This document shows positions 55,030 through 64,000 of a DNA stretch of 64,000 bases, in pieces. The notes under the pieces were generated by a model, which was not told the origin of the DNA, did no database searches, and was given only the letters and a program-made list of their open reading frames with translations. Both the position numbers and the translations under genes were made by a program. Origin of the DNA: Platanthera guangdongensis (taxonomy: Eukaryota > Streptophyta > Magnoliopsida > Asparagales > Orchidaceae); the NCBI GenBank assembly GCA_039583875.1, contig CM077161.1, positions 60,021,885 to 60,085,884 of the forward strand, given 5' to 3'. Position 1 is the stretch's first letter, and every line of letters begins with the position of its first letter.

Positions 55030-56031
55030 TCATCTTTCTGCATCAGCTTCAAGAACAGCTACTTGTTGATCCTCATCTGCTCCAAGTGAGTCTGGTGGAC
55101 CTTCCAGAATATCCACATCATTTTGTATAGCTGATTCTGCTTCCTTGATGGTCAGATTATCCATCATCTGTTCTGTGCCTGCAGTACTAGAAGAGTAGCT
55201 TGGCACCTCCCTGTTAATCATGGTGGACTCTTCAAAGACTACATGTACAGATTCTTCTATAACTTGTCTTTGCAAGTTGTATATCATATAAGCTTTGTTA
55301 TGACTGTTGTACCCAACAAAAATCCCATCAAAGGACTTGATAGCAAACTTAGTTATATAAGACTTTCCATTATGAAGTACATAGCATTTACTATCAAAGA
55401 TTCTGAGATAGCTCGGGTTTGGTTTTCTGCCTTTCAAGATCTCATAGTGAGTTTTCTTGTGCCTCTTGGTGATAGAGGCTTTGTTAAGGATATGACGTGC
55501 AGTGTTGACTGCCTCAGCCCAGAAATATTCTGGGAGAGATGTGTCACTCAACAGGGTCCTACCAGCCTCTATGAGAGTTCTGTTATTCCTCTCAACAATC
55601 TCATTTTACTGGGGTGTTCTAGGTGAAGAGAATTCTTGATGAATCTCATGCTCTTCACAGAACCTTGTCATGCTATCAGACTGAAATTCAGTCTCATGGT
55701 CACTTCTAATTTTGACTACAGAGCTGTAAAACTCATTCTGAATTTGCATGACAAACTTAATGAAGATATCAAGAGTTTCATTCTGTCTCTTGAGGAAGAA
55801 CACCCAAGCAAACTTGGAAAAGTCATCAACCACAACAAGGGTGTAGACCTTCCTACCAATGCTATGAACTGGCATAGGACCAAACAAGTCCATATGCAGG
55901 AGGTATAAGAACCTCACAGAATCTTTGATCTCAATACCCTTGAAGGAAGCTTTTGTCTGCTTGCCCTTTTGACAAGCCGAGCAAATTCCCTCCTTGTAGC
56001 ACTTCACATTGGGACCATTCCTAACTAGCAC
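55030..56031 (-). pseudogene. copia-2 integrase
   Basis: The core lies at 56031-55606: HMDLFGPMPVHSIGRKVYTL and VVVDDFSKFAWVFFLKRQNE (first Asp), then VKIRSDHETEFQSDSMTRFC (second Asp). It stops at about 55605, just before the NGVAERNN region, which is present but in a broken frame. The C-terminal part is open at 55551-55030 (LPEYFWAEAVNTARHILNKA) and carries the Sirevirus-type linker. The zinc-binding part lies just upstream. Confidence 0.85.
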
Positions 56032-56085
56032 TTGACTGAAAAGCTTGTCAATAGTCTTATAATTTACATGGGTTAGCCTCTTGTG

Positions 56086-57041
56086 TCATAGGACACTATA
56101 AGAGGATTTCTCATTTGTCACTAGACAGATGGGAGAGTCTGTATTTAAACATAGAAAGTTCAAGAAAAAAAAATTTGCACTCCTAGTGTCTGTCAAAATG
56201 ACCTCTTGATCACTTGACCTCCTAATTAGGCACTTATCCTTGTATAAGACAATAACACAGCCAAGATCAGAGAGCTGGCTTATGCTTATAAGGTTGTGTT
56301 GCAACCCTTCAACATAAGCCACCTTAGTGATGGTGACTATGTCATTGGTGATCTTATCATATCCCCTTGTTACCCCTTTATCTGAACCACCAAAGATTAC
56401 TTTTGGTCCATCTTTTACTGGAGTGTACTCCTTCAAGTTGCTCCTTATCCCAGTCATGTGCTTGCAACAACCACTGTCCAAGTACCATATAGGGGTATGA
56501 CCACTTGAATTAACCTGCAATTTACAGTTTACTTTACCTTAGGACCTCAATATCTATTGGGTCCTAAGTGCATATTAGTCTGGAATTGAACATGTCCACC
56601 AGCAAGATTTCTAACTGGTAGACTAACTCTGGTCCTGGCCCCATTAAGATTATGTCAGCAGTCAATGGCATAATGGTTTATCTTGTCACAGCACCAACAA
56701 TCATGTATATTGTATCTTCTCTTCTGTGTAGGCCTAACAGTTGGTTTGACTGTAGTCTTGTTAGAAGGAAGAGGTGTAGCAACGATTTTCTGTTTTCTTT
56801 CAGCATGAATTTGACTGAAGGTTACTCTGCTTGCTGGCATGTGTGGCCTGTTCTGAGTCCTAACAGCAACACATTTTTTTTCATATAGTGTGCTCTTGAT
56901 AGCATCAGAAAAAGCCATATCAGACAAGCTAACAGACTGACCCTTACTCAATTTTTGTGCTGACAGGTTCAGAAAGTTGGCTGCAGCCACTTTTTTGAGG
57001 GGGGGGGGGGGGGGGGGTAGCACCAAAAACAAATGGTTCAT
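56086..57041 (-). pseudogene. copia-2 protease and end of gag
   Basis: Protease at 56520-56086 with active site WYLDSGCCKHMTG and VTRGYDKITNDIVTITKVAY. Upstream (57041-56655) is the last part of Gag with a zinc knuckle CWCCDKINHYAIDC. A 19-G run at 56999-57017 interrupts the frame between this block and the upstream gag piece. Confidence 0.82.
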
Positions 57042-57720
57042 GATGGGTCATTTGAATTTCTTCAAGGGCAGCCTTAAAGGCACTTGCCCTACTGTACCTT
57101 CCACAATGGTTGGGAACATCTTTTGTTCCACTTGTGGATACACCATTCATATATTGACCATATATGCTTTCCTGGTCATACCTATTTGAAGGGAATATCA
57201 CCCTCTTGAATGGGTTAGGTGGCTTAAATGTCATTGGCACAACTGGAACTTTCCCTTTCCCTTTGGGATAGGCAGGTCTTGTGCTACCCTTGAAGTTAAA
57301 CCCCTTCTTACCCTTTTGTGAGGAGAAGGAATTTATCAAGAACAACACTGTATTGGGTTGAGAGAATCTGGCCATAATACTTTTCTCCCTCTGGAGCTTT
57401 TCTTCAAGATCTTTAATGAGACTATTTTTGCTTTTGATAGTCTCCATCTGGATGCCTGATAGGGTTTTCAGTTGACTGAGCTCCCTCATTGTCTGATTCA
57501 GCACAGCAGCTGTTTCAGCAAGCTGAGAAGCAGCAGGTTGAAGAGACAAAATCTCTTTATCCTGTTTCTTAGTTAACTTCTTGCATTTTTAAAGGCATTC
57601 AGAAGTTCACTATATCTGTCAATAAATTGATTGACATCACCCTCTGAGCCAGAATCATCTTCATCATTAGATGAAGAGGCTTCTGCATAAGGACTTGTCT
57701 CATGCCTAGACACAGAACTG
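56944..57720 (-). pseudogene. copia-2 gag, middle part with coiled coil
   Basis: The frame at 57549-56944 contains a leucine-rich helical stretch (LSGIQMETIKSKNSLIKDLE) and the conserved ARFSQPNTVLFLINSFSS and FKRVIFPSNRYDQESIYGQY blocks, matching copia-1 gag at about 37080-37400. Upstream to 57720 it encodes an acidic serine-rich stretch (ASSSNDEDDSGSEGDVNQF). The gag sequence is broken off at 57720 by an insertion and resumes near 58990. Confidence 0.8.
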
Positions 57721-58804
57721 GATGGGGAGGAATCGGATGATGTCAAAGGGGCGGGCTTTGCAATTGGTGGTTGTGGGAGGGGCTCACGTGGAGAGGGATT
57801 TGATTGTAGATTTCACGGACAAGAAGGAATGGGATTTACGGTGGGGAAAAGGTCTAGGACTTAGGCAGGGAATGTTGGGAGAAGTTCTGGAACGGAGAGG
57901 GGTGAAAAATGAAGGAGGCCGTTGGGATTAAGGTTGACGCGGTGAAGGAGGAAGCGGAAGAGATCGGGTTGGCGCTGGGAAGGAGGAAGCAGAAGGGATC
58001 GGGTTGGCGCTGGGATGGAGGGAGCCAACGGGATTGGGGAGAAGCAGGGAAGAGGGAGGCGGAGGGGGAGAACTCGTCTGGAGTCGCACCAGGAGGATTC
58101 CTTCAGGTGTCGCACAAGAAGGCTTCATTCAGGCGTCGCACCAGGAGGAAGACAGGACAGAGCGGTTGCCACTTCTGCGCAAACCTTTGATGCCTCCATT
58201 GAATGGATGTTCCACTTTATATAACCCTAATATTGTAACTGTTGGCTGCATGTACAATACATATAATCATATAACCAACTTAAGAACCCGAACCAGACGA
58301 CTCATAATGTCTGAGCCAATCGGGCATCAAATACAACTCAAAATAGAAAAAGAAATATACAAAATCGAATCGGATCGACCGTCCGGACGCAACCACGAAC
58401 TCAAGTCGTTCGACTGGGTAGCGGATCACCGCCTGCTGCAATAATACACTTGTGTCAAGCGTTGCGCGTCATCACACGCCCCCACAACAATCCCGCACGA
58501 GAAGATCACATATGCCCACACGGGTGAAGACATGTGCATGACTGTTAGAGGCAGTCAAAATGACCATCATCGTCATAAAAAAATGCAATGAAGAAATTGT
58601 TTTGAGATAGATGAACAAAAGCATTAAGGCATTTATTGGTGACAATAGAAAAAGTCTATAAAACCCAATGTAAAGACCTACCTCTATGGCCCATTAGCAG
58701 ATATCTCTTTTTTATAGTTTAGTTTCACATTATTGTTTGGACTCAAAATGTCACTTTTACCACATATAAATACGTGCACATGAAACTGTATCCGTCTTTA
58801 ATGT
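57721..58804 (-). mobile_element. Unassigned insertion in copia-2 gag, possibly LTR-derived
   Basis: About 1.1 kb with no counterpart in copia-1 gag. In minus orientation TTGTGGGGGCG followed by TGTGATGACGCGCAACGC (about 58490-58462) looks like a polypurine tract and LTR start. GTTATATAAAGTGGAAC (about 58209-58225) looks like a TATA box, followed by G/C-rich repeats of a 33-bp type (GATCGGGTTGGCGCTGGGA, about 57960-58015). I could not find a second LTR or target duplication, so the class is uncertain. Confidence 0.4.
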
Positions 58805-58985
58805 AAAAAAGGGGCAGCCCAGTGCACAAAGGAATCCCCGCGCAACGAGGATCTGGGGAAGGGTCCCACCACAAAGGTGAAATGTAGACAAACCTTACCA
58901 TGCATTTTTGTAAAAGACTGCTTCCAGGACTCGAACCCGTGACCACGACAACTGTGCTGGCATTGTCATCAGACTGATCCTGGCT
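58805..58985 (-). mobile_element. Au-type SINE
   Basis: On the minus strand a box B promoter element GGTTCGAGTCC (58927-58937) sits within GTCACGGGTTCGAGTCCTGG. It is followed by GGTAAGGTTTGTCTACATTT, GTGGTGGGACCCTTCCCC and the end GTGCACTGGGCTGCCCC plus six T. This order and wording match the Au family of plant SINEs, which are tRNA-derived and end in a short T tract. The 5' end (about 58985) is approximate because the box A region is decayed. It was mobilised by another element's reverse transcriptase and lies in copia-2 gag. Confidence 0.8.
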
Positions 58986-60314
58986 GCCCTCTTCATCAGT
59001 CATTGTCATCAGCCCTCTACAGCTGTGGTCATCTTCATCCACCTCTGAGTCACTGTCTGATAGTGTTAGAAGGCCTCTGATTCCTATCCTCCCTGGAGGA
59101 TAGACATCTAATGTAACAGCTTTGTCTTTAGCAGCAGCAGCAACAACTAGCCCAATATAGGCTTCCTCTTTTTCAGACTCAGATGATGATGAGTCTGTCC
59201 AGCTTTTCTATTTCTTAGCCATAAAGGACTTTTCTTTCTTGCCCTTGTGCTTTTGCTGAGATTTCTTCTCATTATCCTCCCTTCTCTTCACTGGGCAATC
59301 AGCAATGACATGTCCTGCCTTGCTGCAGCAGTAACAGATAACAATAGCAGAATTCTGTTTACTGGGTTTAGATCCATACATGTCCTCCTTGAAGGATTTC
59401 ATTCAGTAATGTGCTGAGAAGGAGGGTTTGCTCTTCCAGTGCTTCTTCTTCATCAGTCAATGGAGTTGCCTGGAGAATACAGAAAAGTTCTCATCAGACA
59501 TGCTGTTGTCTGATGCTTCTGATTCAGAGCAGTCTGAATCTACTGGTCTTCTGAGAGGAGAAGGGGTCTTTCTCCTGTCTTTGCTTGTGGGTTCAGCTTT
59601 GAGAGCCACTGACTTTTCTTTGGCTTGAGATTTGCAATTGGTCTCTTCCTCTTTCCTGACAGTTAGCTGCATCTCATAAGAGAGCAGCTTTCCAAATAAG
59701 GTGTGAGGTGGAGTGTCACCCAGCTTAGCCAGTTATCTCATGGCACAGATCTTTGTGTCTCAGTCTCTGGTGAGAGACCTGAGGAGCTTATCATTTAGTT
59801 CATAATTACTAAAGACTCTTGCATAGGTCTTTAGCTCATTCACTATCCTGAAGAATCTTTCATAGCATGTGGCTATGTTCTCACCCTTGGTCTGTCTGAA
59901 GGCCTCATACTCCCGGTTGAGCATAAACTTTTTATCATCTCTTACCTCCTCTGTGTCTTTCATGTAGATCATCAGAGTGTCTCACATCTCCTTTGCAGTT
60001 TTGCAATGAATCAGATTCTGAAGGGTAGAATCATCAATTGCACTGACAATGACATTTTGAGCCCTCTCGTCCATGGTGGCAAGAATGACTTCATCCTTTG
60101 TCATCTCATCATATGTATTGGGTGTCTGGATGTTTGCATCCAAGACAGACACTTTCATGAGGATGAAAAGTCCTTCTTTAACAGTTAAAAAGATTCTAGG
60201 GTCAGCTGCTTCCATGAACAGCCTGACCCTCTCCTTCCAGATACCAAATCTCTCCTTCCTGCAGATAGGAAGCTTCATGGCACCCAGCTCCCTGTAGTTC
60301 ACTCCTGAACCCAT
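58986..60314 (-). pseudogene. copia-2 gag, N-terminal part
   Basis: Starts near 60314 (MGSGVNYRELGAMKLPICRK) with the Sirevirus-type N-terminus ([15 protein letters not shown]). A stop follows at about 59982, then LNREYEAFRQTKGENIATCY and LNDKLLRSLTRD (59972-59760). After that come a lysine/serine-rich region, a zinc knuckle CYCCSKAGHVIADC (59340-59290, form CX2CX4HX4C) and an acidic stretch up to the SINE. The order is the same as in copia-1 gag. At least three stops or shifts. Confidence 0.82.
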
Positions 60315-60380
60315 CAGAACAGTCTGTAGCTACCTTGGAGGATCACTCAGATGGTTAGATCCTTTTTGAGCATCCTCCCT

Positions 60381-60391
60381 CTGATACCACT
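60381..60391 (-). promoter_or_regulatory. copia-2 primer-binding site
   Basis: In minus orientation GTGGTATCAGAGG directly follows the LTR end GACTTTCA. It is the initiator-Met type. Confidence 0.8.
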
Positions 60392-62638
60392 TGAAAGTCT
60401 TTATTTCAAGATAGCTTACAACCTAAGGGGTGAATAGGTTGTCTCACTGATATTGTTAAATTTTAATTTTATCTTTGTTAGCACTTAGTGTGTTGGCAGT
60501 ATTTTGCTTTCAAGTACCTGCACAAAGAAAACAACACAGAAAAGCACACACAGATTTATAGTGGTTCCCCAATTTTGGGTACATCAACTCTCCTCCCACC
60601 TTGCCAACTTCCTGTTAGTCAAGGCCCTTCTCCAAACCACTGCTCCAAAGAGTTTCTACCTCAGATCCCTCAGGATCTCTCAGTCTTATTCAATACCTAC
60701 AACTCGGCCACAAGGGCCTACAACTCAGAGATCACCAGATCACCTACCTCAGGCCATAGGCCCTACACTCAGGCTGGAAGGACAGCCCTACCTCAGATCC
60801 ACTATGGATCCTACCTCAGACTCAAAGGTCCTACACTCAGAGATTATTTCTCTCATACAGCTCAGTGATCAATTGATCACCTACCTCAGACTTGAAACCA
60901 AGTCCTACAGCTCAGATCCAGTTGGATCCCACAACTCATAGAGCTTCACTCTCCTACAACTCAGGCAATATTGCCCTACCTCAGGCTCAAAGAGTCCTAC
61001 AACTCAGATCTAAAAGGATCTTACTGGAGTGAAATAGATTTATATCTATCACAAAGAGATTTCTCAGTGACAGCCACTTGAGCTGAGCTATCTCAGCTCA
61101 AACTTTCTTCACAGCTACAAGGATCTTGAGCTGCAAGTATCTAGCAGTAAACTGTTTTTCTTTCTCCTCCTTCACTAGACAGAGCCAGCCACTATTTTTC
61201 TTTTCTTCTTTTCAGCTTCAGAAGTGGATCTTCAGTTTAGAGCTTGCTGAACTAAGAAACAACTTGATCTGCAAAAACTTCTTCCTTGTTTCTGCTTCTC
61301 CCTCAGAAGGAAAGCTTTTTGATCTTTCTAGTGTCGATGAAGTAGACACACAGCTAACTGAACTTTCTGCAGGAAGACTTCAAGCTTTTTCACGCAGCAA
61401 TGGCGAGGAAGATGAAGTCCAGCTGTAACCCTTTTGAAAAATGATAAAGCCCTAAAAGTTGTTGTCGTCTTCCCCACACTCTTCCTTTTGTAGTTCGTCG
61501 ATCAACGGCTCTTAGAAATCAGTGGGGCCCAATTGCAGCAACCGGCTGTACCTTGCCTTAACGGAAGAAGACGTACAGTAGTTTCGCGGCAAAGTTTGTT
61601 GTATTCTGTAGCTTCTCCGTACTTGATTTGAAATTAGTTGACTTTGTCGATTTTGCAGATTTTGCTGACGTCAGCACCTGTGGAGTTATTCAAAATCGAG
61701 CATCAGTAAAATAGGCATTGAGTGAATGAACTTCACTCAACGCCAAATTATATAGACAGAATTCTGTCTATCTAGGTGTTGATAGCGTTGAATGAGTAAG
61801 CCTCACTCAACGCTTTATGTCTTAGCCATTTCTGCAGTCCTCTCAGCATGCATGGCGTTGAAAGCATTGAGTGAGCACATCTCACTCAACGCCTAGTGTC
61901 TTAACAATGCTTTTTGTAATTTAGGCGTTGAGAGCGTTGAGTGAGCTTGTCTCACTCAACGATTTCTGTATTAACCAAATTTTTGTTTCTTCAGCATCTA
62001 CGTCGAGAGCGTTGAGTGACCACGCCTCACTCAACGCTTTCTGCTTTAGCCAGATTTTCTGAGTCATGGCGTTGAAAGCGTTGAGTGAGCATGTCTCAGT
62101 CAACGCTTTCTTTTTTAGCCAGATTTTTCTGCTCCTTGACGTTGAGTGAGTACGTTTCATTCAACGTATTTGGACTTAGACAAATTTATATGTCTAAAAA
62201 AACACTGACCTTGAGAATTAGTCAACACGTTATCACATGGCGTTGAGTGAGCTTGCCTCACTCAACGCATGTAGACTTAGTAAATATTCACAGTTTTTTT
62301 GTGGCGTTGACTAACTGAGCTATACTCAACGATTATGGAGCTATGTCGTTGAGTGAATGATCTTCACTCAACGCTTGTGGAATTAGCCACTTTTCTGCCC
62401 ATTTTTCCTTAGGCAGTTGTTGCATCAGCCTTACTCACAGCCTTTTATTGTATGGCGTTGAGTGAGTTGACTTCACTCAACGCCTGTGGACTTAGCCACT
62501 TAGGCTCTCTGTCCCATCAATGTTATTAGGACATCCTGCAATTATTAACTCAGGCATACATCAAATATAACTTTATGTATATCATTGACAAGATTGACTT
62601 CACTCAAATCTAAGACATTGAGGGCAATGGACCCAACA
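60392..62638 (-). repeat. copia-2 5' LTR
   Basis: About 2.25 kb; in minus orientation TGTTGGGTCCATTGCCC to AAGACTTTCA. The palindromic block lies at 61700-62500 (about ten GCGTTGAGTGAG/CTCACTCAACGC pairs). A second block at 60590-61030 (plus strand) repeats words such as CTACCTCAGA, CCTACAACTCAG and GGATCC at intervals of about 20-60 bp. Open frames here are not genes. Confidence 0.85.
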
Positions 62639-62944
62639 GTCAGCGCTAAAGAACAACGCTCTACTTCAAAGGACTTGGGATGCCCACGAAGATGGCGCAG
62701 TTGTACAATTAGGGTTCACATAGGTGGTGCCTGACCTCTCAATGTAGCATTCATGGTTGACCTGTTAGACATGCAGGAGGGTCCATTGGCCCTTTCATCA
62801 ATGAAACCAATAGTGGGGAGTTTACCGTGTGTTGCTAAAGTAGTTGAATGCTAGGTAAGGCAGATCGGTCATGCGCCAGGAGACGTTGTCGCCATCAAAA
62901 GGTGGACGAAGGGTACTCTGGTACCAAGTTATTACGAGCAAATA
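62639..62944 (-). pseudogene. gypsy-3 leader and start of interior
   Basis: In minus orientation TTGGTACCAGAGTACCC (about 62932-62916) looks like a primer site with one change from the initiator-Met form, followed by unrecognised leader sequence. It is cut off at 62638 by copia-2. Confidence 0.45.
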
Positions 62945-63300
62945 AATCTATAACGCGTCGAAATCTTTGTCGGAGGTGGATGGCAGTGTTGTAGATATTA
63001 TGAAGTCGCAACTGTGATTTCCTAGGATGACTGTTCTCTGAAGGAGAGAGTTGCCACAAGATTTTAGGAAATTTTTGCTTGGTTCATTCATCCTCTAAGG
63101 GGTACTTAAATAGGATTATAAGACTCAATTATCAACCGGCATATTAATGGTATACATTAAATGACCCAATAAACAACTAACATTTTAATGACACTCATTA
63201 ATTGAATCAACTACCAAACAATACATCAATGACTCATTAATTAAACTAGGCAAGAAGGGCAATAACATCACATATGCCGGTAGTAGTAATAAATGACGGA
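62945..63300 (-). repeat. gypsy-3 5' LTR, approximate
   Basis: Partner of 51175-51529, diverged. In minus orientation it begins about CCGGCATATGTGATGTTATT. The exact ends and a target duplication could not be fixed. Confidence 0.55.
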
Positions 63301-63780
63301 GAGGAAGTGCAGAGATGAGGTATATGAGTGAGGGAATGGAATATGAGGAGAAACAAAGTGGGATTCTAAAGATAAAAAACTAGATCATGAGTGGACGGAA
63401 GAGAAACAAGGAAGAGGGAGAATCAGAGAAGAGAGAGAAGATAAAGAGGATAGGAGAGGGGGAAAACAATTATTGTGAGAGAGGGCTGCAATTGGGGGAG
63501 AGAGCCACCGACACTAGTAAGAAACTGATGAGAGTAGAGAGATTGATGTAGTTATATAGATAGATAGGGATGAGAGGGATAAAACCTAAGGGAGTAAAGT
63601 CAGAATAAGGAGTAAAGAGAAGAGTAAACATAGAGGGGTGGGTTTATGTGTGTACACGTACACCTCCCTTTGAATACCTTCAATAACAGTTTTGGTCTCA
63701 CAGACTTTTCCAACAAAATATACCAATTCGGAAAACATGTGACAAATAAGAGCTGCATGGCTGAATACAATCATAGTGAA
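63301..63780. other. Purine-rich stretch, no gene recognised
   Basis: 63300-63540 is very GA-rich (GAGAGAG, GGAAGAGGGAG) on the plus strand, like a CT-rich 5' leader on the minus strand. A 62-codon minus-strand frame at 63586-63774 has no family I recognise. Confidence 0.4.
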
Positions 63781-64000
63781 TTTTATATGGAATAGTAGAA
63801 GAAAATGAGATTATGCTATAGAGTATATCTATAAGAGCCCTTATATATGAGTACAGTATATGAGGATCATAAATCTATGAGATGCTATGCATAAATACAA
63901 TTATAAAATATATTCTAACACCACCTCGCAATCAACAATGTGGATGTTGTCGAAAAGAGGTGGCCCGTGATGTTTTGGAATGCCATTGGAGGCAAAGGCT
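63781..64000 (-). mobile_element. Edge of another copia element
   Basis: In minus orientation a purine-rich tract TTGCGAGGTGG (63931-63921) is followed by TGTTAGAATATATTTTATAA (63920 downwards). This is a typical end of interior plus start of a copia 3' LTR, parallel to the copia-0 end at 20463. The interior runs off the right edge; the LTR's other end is near or below 63790. Confidence 0.55.

Larger units (their letters stand above)
52051..62638 (-). mobile_element. Sirevirus-like copia element (copia-2), defective
   Basis: Minus-strand element inside gypsy-3. The 5' LTR is 60392-62638, the primer site 60381-60391, the interior 53157-60380 and the 3' LTR 52057-53156. The 3' LTR lacks the last 1.1 kb compared with the 5' LTR, so the element is truncated at its 3' side and no target duplication can be read. 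Gag, protease, integrase, RT and RNase H are all recognisable but broken by stops and by an insertion at 57.7-58.8 kb. A SINE lies in gag. It differs in LTR sequence from copia-1 but its proteins are close relatives. Confidence 0.85.

Noticed and set aside
58805..58985. A tRNA gene suggested by GGTTCGAGTCC
   Set aside because: No acceptor stem or anticodon arm can be formed; the rest matches the Au SINE order.
63586..63774. A possible host exon (62-codon minus-strand frame)
   Set aside because: No family recognised, no clear splice sites, and it lies next to a copia LTR; left unassigned.

Overview
The window is plant nuclear DNA, almost certainly from a flowering plant. It is dominated by nested LTR retrotransposons (Ty3/gypsy chromovirus and Tat types, Ty1/copia including Sirevirus-like elements). 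It also carries a Helitron helicase remnant, an Au-type SINE and one recognisable host gene. The species cannot be named from the sequence.

Layout. 1-1720: two 18-bp minisatellite arrays on either side of a Helitron helicase fragment. 2388-16755: a deleted minus-strand gypsy element with TGCAA target duplications. Its right LTR was broken by an old chromovirus remnant (about 4595-9199), and next to that lies a young, intact chromovirus at 9205-16650 with 1198-bp LTRs, CTACC duplications and one 1696-codon gag-pol frame. 18098-50610: a minus-strand ArfGAP plus C2 gene (AGD11/12/13 type) with six recognised exons. Its second recognised exon (18993-19068) and the one before it in transcription order (50526-50610) are separated by a 31.5-kb intron. 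That intron holds a three-level nest: a minus-strand copia (20280-49840, AGTAC duplications) contains a plus-strand Sirevirus-like copia (21515-46624, CCAAC duplications), whose 5' LTR contains a Tat-lineage gypsy (22486-34750, TTCTT duplications). 51175-63300: a decayed minus-strand gypsy split by another minus-strand Sirevirus-like copia (about 52057-62638), which itself carries a SINE and a further insertion. The right edge enters one more copia LTR.

The most unusual signals are four. (1) The 5' splice site of the ArfGAP gene is tandemly copied about seven times in a 25-bp array just inside the giant intron. (2) The Tat element carries two spliced antisense transcription units, each with its own TATA box, convergent on gag-pol and separated from it by an array of hairpin-forming 145-bp repeats. 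(3) The LTRs of the two Sirevirus-like elements are built from short palindromes, including twin perfect 24-bp palindromes. (4) The plus-strand copia has an extra env-position ORF followed by an inverted fragment of a related ORF.

Coordinates of exons and element ends were read by hand from splice signals, TG...CA ends and target duplications. Lineage and domain names rest on motif recognition, not on database searches.
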